From the NCBI GenBank assembly GCA_951213105.1, contig OX578146.1, positions 50,995,275-51,059,274 on the forward strand: DNA of 64,000 nt, written 5' to 3'. This document shows positions 24,290 to 35,821 of this stretch, one piece after another; position 1 is the stretch's first letter, and each line of letters opens with the position of its first letter. The translations under genes were made by a program, and so were the position numbers. The notes beneath the pieces were generated by a model. That model saw nothing but the letters and a program-made list of their open reading frames with translations. It was not told where the DNA came from and ran no database searches. Origin of the DNA: Amaurobius ferox (Eukaryota; Arthropoda; Arachnida; Araneae; Amaurobiidae).

Positions 24290-25668
24290 GTCCTTCTGTC
24301 CGTCTGTAACACTGAGCGAAAAATTTGGCAACAAATTTGGCAGAATATCGCCAACTTGGCGGGTTTTATTAAATGTTGCTCAATTGACGAAAATGTCACC
24401 AAATCGATAAAAATGTCGCAAAAATGATAAAAGAACGCTAAATCAATTAAATTAATTGTGTTTTGTTAGGGGATAGTCTGTAATGATGTTTCGGTAGCGC
24501 TTGTCTGTCAGTCCAACCGTCCCACTTGGTGACAAATTTGGTGAGTTTTAAAATGTTGCCAAATTAACTAAAATGTCGCCAAATTGATACTAAATTAATC
24601 AACATGACTCCCAATTGGCGCAAGATGTCACCATACCGATAAAAATATCGCCAAATTGATAAAATGACGCTAAATTAATGAAATTTATTGTGTTTTATTA
24701 GAATAGCATTGTAACGATGTTTCGATAGCGTTTGTCTATAGAGTCCAACAATCCCAATTGGCGACGTATTTGGCGACTTTTTAAAATCATGCCAAATTTA
24801 TCAAATGTCGACAAATCGATAAAAATGTCGACAAATCGATAGAAGTGTCACCATATCGATAAAAATATCGCCAAATTGAAAAATGACGCTAATTTAATGA
24901 AATTTATTGTGTTTTGTTAGAATAGCATTGTAACGATGTTTCGATAGGATCCGTCTGTCAGTCTAATTGTCCCACTTGGCGACAAATTTGATGACTCTTT
25001 AAAATATCGCCAAATTAACGAAAATGGCGCCGAATTGATAAAATGACTCCTAATTAATGAAAATTCAGATTTTGTAAAATTAAGTTCAATTTCCTTAATA
25101 ATTACTATCGCTTTGTGAGAATTGTTAATTTAATATCTTAATAATCCATTTGTTTATTCGTCCATCCGTAACACTTGGCAAAAAATTTAGCGGCGAATTT
25201 GTCGGGATATCGACAAATTGGCGACTTTCTTTAAATGTTGCCAAACTGACGAAAATGTCGCAAAAATTGTTAAAAATTATACTAAATCAATGAATGAATA
25301 TTTTGTTCTGAGGTAGAACTGTGATAATGTTTCGGAAGCGTTTGTCTACCAATCCAAACATCCCATTTGGTGACAAATTTGGTAGCTTTCTAAAATGTCC
25401 ATAAATTGTTAAAAATATCGTCAAATTGAAAAAAAATGAGGTTAAATCAATGAAATCAATTGTGTTTTATTAGGGGATAGTATGGTAATGATGTTTCTGT
25501 AGAGTCTGTCTGTTAGTCCAATCGTTCCACTCAGCGACAAATTTAGCGAATTTTTAAAAAGTCTCCAAATTGGTGAACATGCCGCCAAACTGATGAAGTG
25601 ATTAATGAAAATTAGCACCTAATTGATGAAATTTCAGTGTTTTACAAAATTAAGTTAAATAAAGTACT
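24290..25668. repeat. Diverged tandem array, about 165-235 bp units
   Basis: Blocks of TTGTGTTTTGTTAGGGGATAG then ATGTTTCGGTAGCG and GTCTGTCAGTCCAAC recur near 24457, 24690, 24908, 25300 and 25460. Each is followed by variants of AAATGTCGCCAAATTGATAA, itself repeated within a unit. Spacing and identity vary, so the array is old. Confidence 0.85.
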
Positions 25669-26531
25669 TGTCCTGAGGTAACTTCCTCTTTTAGGATACG
25701 CCCGGTTAGATCACGAAGAAGAATAAAGCCGTGTGTATGTACCAACATAAATTTATTTACACTATATAAATATTTACACAATATTGATTTAAAATATTTA
25801 AAATGCAACTTACCAAATTCCAAATGGGATGAATACCAATTTAAGATAAACAAATACAAAAGTATATAGAGTCTCACAGACTAAAATGGAAAAGATGGTA
25901 ATTAAAAATTACGATTAACTATCCCTATGTTATATTTAATCATCCTTAAAACGAAGAGAGAGGTCGAACAAATACAAAACAGGAAATAGGTCCCAAATGG
26001 GTAACTCACCAACATCGCTGGCCGAGTTGCGGGCTTTCATCCTTCAGATGAACTGCACTTAAAAAAGGGGCTTTCTCTCGCCCTCGAGTCCGATATCATT
26101 CTCCTCGCTCCTTTTTTTAAATTCTGAAAAACTCTCTCTCTCCAAGATTTTAAAACACCCCCCTGAGGCGCACACCACTATCTCATTGGATTCTGGGTCT
26201 TAACCCCTTGACCTCAAAGCAACACCATTGGCTTTAGAACCCCAAAAACAAAAAGACAACACCCCCCCCCCCCCCCCGCCCTTTCTCAAACCCCTGCGAA
26301 ACTGACATGCTTTCGACCACTAATTCAAACAGGCCGCCAGCCCTATGATCCGTCCGGACCGGACAAACATTAAAATCTTTCGGTCAAAATGTGATATCCA
26401 AAGAAAACTCCCCCACATCCTGTTTTCTATTTCTTCCGAGTGCAGCTGGCCAAACGAAAAGGCTGACCCCCAAAATAAATACGTAATCTCTAGATCGCAC
26501 CCCCGAAAATATTGGATCATGGGTTTACCCA
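25669..26531 (+). repeat. 0.86-kb interspersed repeat, copy A
   Basis: Begins TGTCCTGAGGTAACTTCC and ends GATCGCACCCCCGAAAATAT then TGGATCATGGGTTTACCCA. The inverted copy at 37437-38316 covers the same span. TG...CA ends recall a solo LTR, but the 5-bp flanks (GTACT, TCGAG) do not match and no primer-binding site follows. It contains a C16 tract at 26262-26277. Class undetermined. Confidence 0.8.
26262..26277. repeat. C16 homopolymer
   Basis: Uninterrupted C16 inside repeat copy A. Others lie at 27323-27334 (C12), 27914-27927 (G14), 36862-36876 (C15), 39044-39054 (G11), 40557-40570 (G14), 42515-42530 (G16), 42994-43007 (C14), 46889-46905 (C17) and 53773-53782 (G10). Confidence 0.95.
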
Positions 26532-26540
26532 TCGAGGTAG

Positions 26541-26704
26541 TATATAATGGAGAGAGCTTAAGGGTTGCAATCGGGGCCAAAGCTAAAGGGAGTTGTAGTC
26601 AGGACGAATTTCCTGAGAACCCGTTTTCTTCCGACTGTGACCCTGTACATTTCAATGGCGATTTCTGACCGAGAGCGTGTTTGAGAAATATAAATTGTAA
26701 AATA
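26541..26704 (+). promoter_or_regulatory. Putative promoter and 5' UTR of the THAP exon
   Basis: TATATAATGG at 26541-26550 is a TATA-like site about 160 bp before the ATG. The stretch between is less AT-rich than its surroundings and includes TTCTTCCGACTG (ETS-like) and CAATGGCGATTT (YY1-like core). These are pattern calls only. Confidence 0.3.
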
Positions 26705-26775
26705 ATGGTTATGTACTGTTGTGCTTACGGCTGCAAGGAAAAGCATGTAAAAGGAGGACTTTACTCTTTCCATGG
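26705..26775 (+). CDS. THAP-domain protein, first coding exon (partial)
   Basis: ATG at 26705 opens MVMYCCAYGCKEKHVKGG then LYSFHG, followed by the splice donor GTAAGT at 26776-26781. This is the N-terminus of a THAP domain, a C2CH zinc-coordinating DNA-binding module: Cys5 and Cys10 would be the first two ligands, and YSFH is the usual segment before the FP motif. The exon is 71 nt long and ends in phase 2. Human THAP1 exon 1 also covers c.1-71, so length and phase agree. Exon 2 (rest of the zinc finger with Trp, third Cys and His) was not found in the window by eye. THAP domains occur in host transcription regulators and in P-element transposases, so either is possible. Repeat copy A ends about 170 bp upstream. 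Confidence 0.65.
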
Positions 26776-26781
26776 GTAAGT

Positions 26782-28644
26782 TTTTTTTTTTCATTATATA
26801 TCTTACAAATATAGTTAAGAAGTAATTTTGCTAGATTTTAGCGTGGTGCATTTCATTTTGCTATTAATTTTATTGCTTTTAATGCTATATTATTAGAAGT
26901 TTTGCTCTATTTTTGGTGTTTGTGATATTGCAGAAGACTTATAATATCATTCTAACACTTTAAAAAAACATTCGGAGTACTTTTGTGATAGTTATAGAGC
27001 TATTTTCGGTATCCTCGTATGTTTTCCCTTCGAGGTAGAACTTGGCGATGTTTGGCGACGTTTGGCAAGATTGGGTGGCTAGGGAAGAAACATAGGGTGT
27101 TTAGATAATGAGCGTCAAGACGTGTCGTATGATAAAATTTTACTTTCAAAATAAAATATAATAGTTTACATTCATTGAAAATGTCAGTTAGATTTTACAT
27201 CACAATTTTTCAGTGCATTTTATATAAAGATATATGATCTGAAATATGAGCATGATCTCATTTCTAGTTCAGAGTAAATTGTACTTAATAAGTCGATGTT
27301 ATTAATCTTATCCTTGAAATTGCCCCCCCCCCCCTCACCCTCTCCTCATAAATTTTATACATGCCGATTTTGGTTAGAATTAATTTCATATAAACATCTC
27401 GATTGTTCACAAATTAAATATAAAAGGATATATCATCAAACTCCCAGTGTAGTAGAAATATTTTGGTATTACACTCTTGTTTAGTTTTCGAGAAAAAAAT
27501 ATGCCTTGCCCAAAGAAATATTTGAATCACCGACTTCTTGATCACGCGTTAGCAATCTATTAAATGAGAAATATTAACTCTAAAAGAACCTTACATTCTC
27601 CTCATCATAATTTAAGTAATAGGCTTTTTGATCTAGAAACAGCTCCACCAATATAAATATTTTTACTTACATCATGTTTTATCTACTAAAGTCGTGTTTC
27701 AGAGTCTTTCAAGTGCGACTAATATAAATTGAAGTCCAAATTATTATAATTACAGAAATTTGACGAAAATAAAACTATTGGGACACCTAGCTTAGGTGAT
27801 TCAAAAGTAATAATTTTATATTGAAATAGGACTACATATATCATCTTCATCAACTAGTTACAACATGATTTAAATGAAATAATATCACACGAAAAACTCA
27901 AAAAAAGAAAGGAGGGGGGGGGGGGGGTAATGGGAATTAAATAAAGATGCTGTCAGGAGGAAGAGATGAAAAGGCAATAATTGTTACACATATTTTAATA
28001 TTTTTTAGTTCGTATGAGATAAAATAGCGAATATATATATATATTTCCCTATATAAGAAATATTATAAAGTTTTATATTTTTCAGTTTTCCTCGGGAAAG
28101 TTAAATATTTTATTATTGCAAATATTACATTGTTTTATATTTGACGGTACACATACAATATATTAAAATAAATTAGATGCAAAAATGACTCAGTCGTATT
28201 ACGCCTCAAAGCAGATATGGATTATGGATAATGCTAACATAACTTTCAGAGATAAAGTTTATCTGGATAAAAGTGAAGAATTCTACATTTTAAGCAAGCA
28301 TGCACACAATTTTTTCATATACTTTATAATTGTTTTTAAATATATTATACATATTCTTCAATTTGTATACTTGTAATCTATTTCATATCATATTTTATTT
28401 GTAATTGCTTTGTAGTTCAAGTTGTTTTACAAAATTGACTTCATTAACAAAATTATTCTTTAGTAATAAAATTTTTTGGTAATAAAAATATTCTAATCCT
28501 ATTTCGTATTTTTCTTCATACATATTTCTTAAAATCTTATAACGTATAACACGTGTAATAACTTCCCATTCATCCTCGACTTTAACAGAAGTTAAAAAAA
28601 AACAGAAGGTACACTACACAGTTTAGGCGATAAATCGCCAAATC
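26782..28644. other. AT-rich DNA, possible THAP intron
   Basis: Would be intron if the THAP gene is real. I examined AG acceptors at about 26933 and 27213 and neither opens a frame continuing a THAP domain. C12 (27323-27334), G14 (27914-27927) and a short (AT) run (28029-28042) lie here. Confidence 0.4.
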
Positions 28645-28719
28645 ATGAAAGTCCTTCTCCTCCTCGTCCTTACTACACCTTCTCTGTGTTTGTCCATGCT
28701 ACTAGCATGGGGAACATAG
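28645..28719 (+). CDS. Short ORF resembling a signal peptide (weak)
   Basis: ATG in an AATCATGA context encodes 24 residues starting MKVLLLLVLTTPSLCLS: a Lys then a long hydrophobic core, as in a secretory signal peptide, followed soon by TAG. No donor site is evident before the stop. The downstream bases (TATATACTAACTCGTTGGG) resemble part of the GC-rich segment at 42.6 kb, so it may lie in a repeat. Chance is quite possible. Confidence 0.2.
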   Translation: MKVLLLLVLTTPSLCLSMLLAWGT

Positions 28720-29546
28720 GACCGCACTCCCTCCATATATACTAACTCGTTGGGTTTACCATGCATCAGAACTGTTGTCGCTTTGTTATAATTAAATAAT
28801 ATTTTTTGTAAATTTGTTTACAAATGGGACCAGAATGTTTTATTCTCCATACTTGCCTGTGAAGATAATTTTTTATAGCGAATACATAGACCCTTGTACT
28901 CCATTTGAGGCGAATTAAATTAAATTAAATTAAATATTTTAATAGAATGTTTTGAATAACAATATCATATAGCGTACTGTAAGAATTTACACATAATTAG
29001 AAATTTTAAGTTTCTTTATATTATATACAATTGATCGAATCGAACAACCTGGTAATTTAAATGCAACAAATAGAAATTCTAAAGAAATATATACAATTAA
29101 TGAAATGCTTTCGTAAAAAAATAAGTGAAGATTTCCCAGTTGGAAACATTTTCATTATGTTTGAGGAGAATTATTAAAATTTGTATAATCGGATGATTAC
29201 TTTATGAGAGTTACGCGAATTCTCTCAATTTAGATATTATATTTCTTTATTTCAGAAACAAAGACCTCCATGTTTTTCTGAAAACAAAAACAAACCGGCA
29301 TGTAGCCTTTTTTAGCCTCGGAAACAGACATTGCTCCACGATGCAAGAAATCGATACGCTCCTGGTATTTTTCTGCCCCGCCCAATCGTCTGCCAACTGC
29401 TCCCCCTCATCCCCAAGCACTGCTTCCGACTCACCCTGAGAAACTGTACGGCCTCTTAATTGGTCCCGGCCGATCGTTGGTATAGCATCGTTTGAGGAAG
29501 CTATGGCCTAGACCTGCCACTAATATCCATTAATTTGAAACAAATT
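28720..29546. other. Intergenic; GC-richer patch at 29290-29480
   Basis: 28795-28860 is a dispersed repeat also seen at 14010-14060. A (AAATT)n stretch lies near 28915-28935. No gene seen; the GC-richer patch has no supported open frame. Confidence 0.45.
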
Positions 29547-29567
29547 AAGCGCCGCTAGAGGGCGCTT
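29547..29567. promoter_or_regulatory. CTCF-like motif inside a 7-bp inverted repeat
   Basis: AAGCGCC and GGCGCTT flank GCTAGAG. The core CCGCTAGAGGGCGCT resembles the CTCF consensus, with AGNNGGCGC at its centre. Motif match only. Confidence 0.35.
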
Positions 29568-29896
29568 TTAGAAGTTACTTTAAATTATGGGTATTAGTCT
29601 CATTGCTACATTTTAACGAAAATAAGACTTCGTTATTCAGGTTCCTGTGTTGCATATAACGATTGACAAGATTGTAGAACATTTGTTCATAAACAAGGAA
29701 TTTAGTCAATTAGATATTTTTACCGAGATTAGTATCCTGCGTGGTCGTCGTCCTTCTAATTTGAAATCAGCACTCCATATTTCAGAGTCGATTGAATCTA
29801 TTCTAGTCATGATGCTAGGGTCACTTTCAGACCTCAGCTATTTTTGCACTAACCTACAGAATTGATTTGTTTGGGCGCCATTGTAAAGAACCTTGT

Positions 29897-29968
29897 TTCC
29901 ACAACCGGGATTCGAACCCTGGATCTTCGAACTGGTCAGCCGACGTTCTACAGTTGAGCTACTGAGAC
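29897..29968 (-). pseudogene. tRNA-like sequence with intact A and B boxes
   Basis: Minus strand: TAGCTCAACTG as box A and an exact GGTTCGAATCC as box B, with tRNA-like spacing. The acceptor strands (GTCTCAG; TTGTGGA) do not pair, the anticodon stem is imperfect and position 33 is not T. It is a dead tRNA gene or a tRNA-derived SINE head, but could still attract TFIIIC. Confidence 0.6.
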
Positions 29969-30060
29969 GAAGAAATAGCAACCTCCTGTTGTCGAAGTAG
30001 ACTTTGCAATATCTCTGAATTGGTTTTTTTTAAGCAAACTTTTTCGACTAAACCTAAAAA

Positions 30061-30788
30061 ATCTGATGTGCGCAGCACATGACTTTCCCTACAGACTTAT
30101 ATCCACGTTCTCCTTATTTTAATTAAATTTAATTCACTTTTAATTCAATTTTCGTTCTCATTTGATAACTGGACTTATTTTCAAAGGTCGCGTAGAGAAA
30201 ATACGAAAAAGCTAAAATATTTCGAGAACGGCTAGTCCTAGTGTAATGGGGTTGGTCTTAGTCTTTTCAGCGTTAAAATTTACGTATAAAACAAGCATTT
30301 AGTGGATATATTTGAGCATACGTAGTTTTTTATTTTAGATTTTGACGATTTTTTTCTGCCATTTCATAAAAAGGGCAGGTTACTTTTTCCGAATCGTACC
30401 AAAATCTAATCAGCACCAGGGTAACCCACAAACGACTTATCTACCAAATTTTGTGAAATTCGGTCCATTAGTTTTTCAGCTAGAATGGATACAGGTAATT
30501 TTTGCGGGCCATTTCGCAAAAAATGGCGGGTTCTTTTATCCCGAATTGTACCCAAAACTAATCATCACCAGAGTCGCCTACAAACGACTTACCAAATTTT
30601 ATGAAATTCGGTCAATTAGTTTTTTTAGTTAGAGTGGATACAAAATCTGCACAGACGTCACGCTAAAAATGGCTTTTTCGTATTCTAAAGCTCTCGAAAC
30701 GTGTAGATCCGTCGAAAACTCGAGTTGAAATTTTAACGACATGATTCCTATATTTTCCCTATACATTACCATGTATTACAGGGAAAGT
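30061..30788 (-). mobile_element. Hairpin-ended element, copy 3
   Basis: Reverse orientation: ATCTGATGTGCGCAGCACAT at the left and TATTACAGGGAAAGT at the right. The microsatellite is almost lost; GCACAGACGTCACGC remains. The internal duplicated block is clear. A run of T/A flanks each side, as at the other copies. Confidence 0.85.
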
Positions 30789-31790
30789 AAAAAATATCTG
30801 CTGAAGCGAATGTTTTCTTTTTCATTTTTCTAACTTTCCCTTGAAACATTTTCGAAACTATGAAAGATAGGTCAAAAATATGCATTAGGAAAATTTAGTT
30901 TCTAAATCTATATATATATTTTTGAAAAGCTCTCATAGTTACCGAGTAACATGCTTGTCAGGTAGAAGAAGATTGAAAAATTTCCGTTTTTCAATATTAC
31001 AATACATCTCAAAACCTAAAGTGCTGGCTATGAACAATTTAGAATTTGTATCTCTTTGAAAGACAAGTGTATAGAATGGGATTTTGGATCGAGCTCTTAG
31101 TTTTCGATGTATAGTGGTTATAATTTCGACATTCTATTATTTTAATTATTGCGTGGTAAAGGCTTGATGCAACTTAATCTATTTACTGACTCCTTGGTGA
31201 AATATTTGTGCACAAGCACGAGATATTTTGTTTTGCACTAAAAAAATTAGAAAGGTAAATGAACTTTCTAGTTTTTTTAGAAAGTTCATTGGTGTAAAGA
31301 TTTTAAAGATGTTTAATGATTGATGGGGTTTGAACAGAATAGATGGAAATATACTTATTCAAGTACGTATTTATGTGCCGTCAGTCAAGTTTATAGATTC
31401 ACTTGTATTTAAAATCTCGTCAGAGATATTGTATAAGTTTAATTTATATAACGCCAAGCAAGTTAGTAGAATAATATAATATGTTAATCAGAAGTTTGTG
31501 GTCGAAGTGTGCGGGACGCAAAATAAAAGTGCCAATAAACAGTTAGCGGGTAATTTGTAGCGCTTTGAAAGCCTGCAATCGAATTAAATGAGTGTGAAAA
31601 AAATAAAAAGAATAAACTTGTTAAACTTACTGGAGTTTTGTCTTACAAAATGCTATTCATGAAAAACCATTTTGGCTCCATCGGACTAAAGCCACCGCAG
31701 ATTTTTTTTTCTTTTCTTTTTTGTAAATTAGTTTAAAAAAGGAGCCAGGATGTTTTATTTTTCAGATTTGCGTCTGCAGATAATTTTATA
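30789..31790. other. Intergenic AT-rich DNA, no gene seen
   Basis: No supported feature. A diverged copy of the 14.0/28.8-kb repeat lies at about 31720-31765. Confidence 0.45.
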
Positions 31791-31880
31791 TTGCGAGAAC
31801 AAGTATTTTTGCAAATCTTATTGCGAGAACAAGTATTTTTGCAAATCTTATTGCGAGAACAAGTATTATTGCAAATCCTT
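31791..31880. repeat. 30-bp tandem repeat, three copies
   Basis: TTGCGAGAACAAGTATTTTT with GCAAATCTTA starts at 31791, 31821 and 31851; only the last copy differs (TATTATT). Recent local duplication. Confidence 0.97.
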
Positions 31881-32151
31881 TTTAGGGGAATTAAATTAAA
31901 TACTTTAATAGAATTCTTTGAAGGACTATATCTTTATTTACTAAAATTTGCATATTTTTAATCAAGTGCAAAACCGAGCATATCTGCTACTTTGAAAGAA
32001 AAATACGTTTATGAGATGTTTTAATCTCCTTGATTTAGTATAGACAACATTCCTACTCTAAACATTTCGTGAAATATATCTTAAAGCGCTTAAGAAAACC
32101 AGCTTTTAATTAAAAAAAAAAATCTACTGAAGTGAAACATCAGTTGTTTCT

Positions 32152-32941
32152 GCTTTCCCTGCAATACTTGGTAATGTATAGGGAAAGTATTGAAATAATG
32201 TCGAAAATCGCAACTCGAGTTTCACGCTTTGGAACCTCTAAAATACGAAAAAACTATTTTTAGCGTGACGTCTGTGTGTGTGTGTGTGTCTGGCTGTGCA
32301 ATTATTGTATCCACTCTAACTCAAAAACCAATTGACCAAATTTCGTAAAATTTTATAAGTCATTTGTGAGTGACCCTGGTGCTGATCAGATTTTGGTACG
32401 ATTCGGGATAAAAGTACCTCCCTTTTTTGCGAAATGACCCGCAAAATTTAGTTGTATCCACTCTAGTTAACACATTAATAAACATTTTTTTTACAAAATT
32501 TGGTAGATAAGTTACTTGTGCGTTACCCTGGTGATGATTAGATTTTGGTATGATTCGGGAAAAAAATACCATCCTTTTTTTGAGAAATGGCACACAAAAA
32601 TCGTCAAAATCTAAAGTAAAAGACTCAAATATATCAATTAAATGCTTGTTTCATACATAATTTTTTACGATGGAAATAATAAAACCATCCCCATTACTCT
32701 AGGTCTAGCCGTTCGTGAGCTATTTTAATTTTTTCGCATTTTCGCTACTGCACCTTTGAAAATGAGCCCAGTTGCAAATGATAACGAAAATTTAATTAAA
32801 AGTGCAAATTCATGAAATTTAATATAATTATGGGTGTTAATTTTGTGAAATTAAACTCAATTTAATAAATTATTGAAGAAAATATAGAGAACGTAAATAT
32901 GAGTCTGCACCGAAAGTCATGTGCTGCCCACATTAGATTTT
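32152..32941 (+). mobile_element. Hairpin-ended element, copy 4
   Basis: Starts GCTTTCCCTGCAATACTTGG and ends GCACCGAAAGTCATGTGCTG then CCCACATTAGA. A (GT)n stretch lies at 32273-32289. It is more diverged at the 3' side, with a small A/T-rich insertion near 32800-32870. Confidence 0.85.
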
Positions 32942-33094
32942 TGTTCAAACACCAATATCTAATAGTAGTATTAATATTGTATCCTTTCCCAGCAAAATAA
33001 ACAGCTCAAAATCTATCGAATCAATATTTTTGGAAAGAACTTGGAACAACTGTTAGACAATGTTCTTTATGTACGATAAAAAGTGGTATTATCA

Positions 33095-33420
33095 AAATAA
33101 ATCTTCGGTTCGGGAAACTATAAACCTTTTGTCAAACAGCATTTATTGATCAACTTTGAAAGAAATCAAAAATTCCTGAAGTTTCTTTCATGGCTATATT
33201 CTTCCAAACGATTATTTTTCGACGAAACGTAGCTTTTCCTTTTTTTTCTTCTTCTTCTTTTCGAACGAAATGACAATGGTTTCCATTTCTTAGTCAACTG
33301 TAGATTCGTGCAGACGATTTCGCTTTCAGTTTCGATTGTGATGTTTAGTTGAACCTAAACCGAGTTTGACATGCAATCGCAGAAGAAAGCGATATATTTA
33401 TTCTTGGTGGAGGAAAATGC
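33095..33420. repeat. Diverged duplication, left copy
   Basis: ATTCTTCCAAACGATTATTT...GAACGAAATGACAATGG...CCATTTCTTAGTCAACTG...GAGTTTGACATG aligns with 34600-34890 in the same orientation. Hairpin-ended copy 5 sits between the two. Nature unknown. Confidence 0.7.
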
Positions 33421-33482
33421 ATTCAAATAATTGTCAAAATAAGATCGTAAACATTGAAAAATTATCAAAAGTGAAAAAAAAA

Positions 33483-34169
33483 AATCTGATGTGGGCAGCA
33501 GATGACTTTCCCTACAGACTCAAATTCATTTTGTTTTTTTTTTCCCTTTAATAATTAATTAAATTGGATTTAATTGCACAAAATAACACTGAGTTTGCCC
33601 TTTTAATTCAATTTTTGTTTTTATTTAGTAACTTGACATTTTTTCAGAGGCGGCGTGACAAAAATGCGAAAATTAAAATACCTCGGGAACAAATAGTCCT
33701 AGAGCAATTGGGTTGGTCTTATTCTTTTCCTCGTCAAAAATTACGTATAAAACAAGCATTTAATTGATATATTTGAGCATACGTAGTTTTTTATTTTAGA
33801 TTTTTGCGGGCCATTTTGTAAATAAAAAGCAGGTTCTTTTCCGAATCATACCAAAATCTGAACAGCACCAGGGTAACCTACATGTAACTTATCTACTAAA
33901 CTTTGTAAAATTTGATCAATTAGGTTTTTAGCTAGAGTGGAAACATGAGAGTTTTGCGGGCCATTTCCAAAAAATGGCGGGTTCTTTTATCTTGAATCGT
34001 GCTATAATCTAATTAGCACCAGGGTCACACACAAATGACTTACATATACAATTTTATGAAATTTGGCCCATTAGCTTTTGAGTTAGAGTGGATACATACA
34101 TTGCACAGACAGACAGACACACACACAAACACACACACGCAAACACACACACCGACAGACAGACAGACA

Positions 34170-34210
<41 letters not shown>

Positions 34211-34338
34211 GTCACGCTAAAAATAGTTTTTCATGTTCGAGAGGTCCCAAAAGTGTAGATCAGTCGAGAACTCGAATTGCGATCTTCAGCACGATTCCAA
34301 TACTTTCCCTATACATTACCACGTATTACAGGGAAAGT
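33483..34338 (-). mobile_element. Hairpin-ended element, copy 5, with expanded microsatellite
   Basis: Left end ATCTGATGTGGGCAGCAGAT, right end TACCACGTATTACAGGGAAAGT. The internal microsatellite at 34102-34207 is the largest of the family: GACA repeats mixed with a long (AC)n. The rest follows the family order. Confidence 0.87.
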
Positions 34339-34599
34339 AAAAAGAAAAATAATTAAACGATGATTATCAAAACAAGAAAATCATAAAATGTGAAAAATAA
34401 TAATTGAAAGTCATATTTAAATTGTAACAGAGAAAATAATAAGTAACAATGTAATGTAAGCGAAAAGTAATAAAACTAGCAATAAAAATAGCAATAAAAT
34501 AATGAGTAAAAAATAATAAAGTGATACTTATATAAGTATAAAATAATAAAAATAAATAATATCAAAAGTATAGAAAATAAACTGTTAATAAATCAATTG
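34339..34599. repeat. A-rich low-complexity AATAAT/TAATAAA tract
   Basis: Dominated by short A-rich words such as AATAATAA and AATAAAAATAG, without a strict period. Confidence 0.7.
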
Positions 34600-34890
34600 T
34601 GAGCATATATTATTTTGTGAAAATAAAACCTGTTGTTTAAGCATTTATTGATAAAATAAAAAATATCACAAAATGATGTTGATTTTTCTTCCATTCCTTT
34701 ATTCTTCCAAACGAAAATTTTTCAAAGCAACAGAGCTATTTTCTCTTTGAACTGAATGACAACGGTTTTCCATTTCTAAGTCAACAGCGAAGTCATGCGG
34801 ACGACTTTACTTTCAGTTTCGGTTCCAGTTAAATCGAATCCCTAAACTGAGTTTGACATGGAATTCAAAAGAAAGGAATATTTTATTACA
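34600..34890. repeat. Diverged duplication, right copy
   Basis: ATTCTTCCAAACGAAAATTT...GAACTGAATGACAACGG...CCATTTCTAAGTCAACAG...GAGTTTGACATG, partner of 33095-33420. Confidence 0.7.
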
Positions 34891-35813
34891 AAATTGATGA
34901 TCTCGAAAGGGAAGGGAATTGCCTGCAGAACTACCCTCGCTCCAATTTTACCTTTTAAAAAGGGGTGGAAACAGGTGGACACATCAAGCAAAAATTCTAC
35001 GTGTTTTATTACACACATAACTTTATTTTATTCCCTTCTATTTTTTATCCAAGTTTATGGATATTCAACCATTAATTCTTACAGCGAACAAAACTCTGGT
35101 TGAAAAGCATTGGCTCTGTGGTTGGCATGGACACCATTTAACAATTAAAGGTTGAAGCCGAATGAAAAATTTATCAGCAAGTCCTTGATCTTGCAAACAT
35201 ATTATTAAACGTATCATCAGTCCTTATAACGTGAGATTGGGCTAGCTATATAACAAACATTTCTGCTCGTAGTATATGTAAGGGTATATATAAGAAAAAC
35301 TTAAATTTTCAACATTTTCTATTTTGATATATATATTATTTTATAAAATTAAATGAAAATATTTATAACTTGATTGAATAATTTATAAATGTAACTTATA
35401 AAAGCACGTTTACAGACACCAAATAGATTTTAAATGACAAATCAATTTTAAAGCGAAAAATTAAATTTCGCGTTTCCCTCATCATTATCCGACCCTCATC
35501 ATATCTGATGACTGGCTAGATAGGGTCTGACATAGATAGGGTCACCCACTATCGAAAATGACGGACCCACACTCAAAATATTCGGTTTTCCGGTTATATC
35601 TAGAGACGAATGTTTGTTTGATTATTGAATTTTCTGAGCAAATTATTTTACTCGAATTATTTTACTAACATAATTGGCGGCATATAAAATAAACTTCGAA
35701 AATATATCTGACGATATTTTGATTCATGTCTTACATAAAGAAAGATGTCTGTCTGTGCAATCTGTAGCAGGAAATCTAAACGTCGTACGGCCATGAAATT
35801 TGCCACACAAATA
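34891..35813. other. Intergenic; host repeat fragment at the right
   Basis: AT-rich. At 35745-35813, GATGTCTGTCTGTGCAATCT then GTACGGCCATGAAATTTGCC looks like part of another transposon. It resumes at 36749 beyond the hAT insertion (CCCGAATATGTGCACCCCAA). Confidence 0.5.
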
Positions 35814-35821
35814 TTTCAGGA

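Noticed and set aside
24290..25668. CRISPR-like regular repeats
   Set aside because: Repeat length and spacing vary, the spacers are homologous to each other, and the context is eukaryotic; it is an old tandem array.
20118..34220. Recurring frames with PKSNQHQ/TYLPNFVKF and TDTQTDTQ peptides
   Set aside because: Shadows of the hairpin-ended element's internal blocks and microsatellite. They are in differing frames in each copy and have no consistent start or domain.
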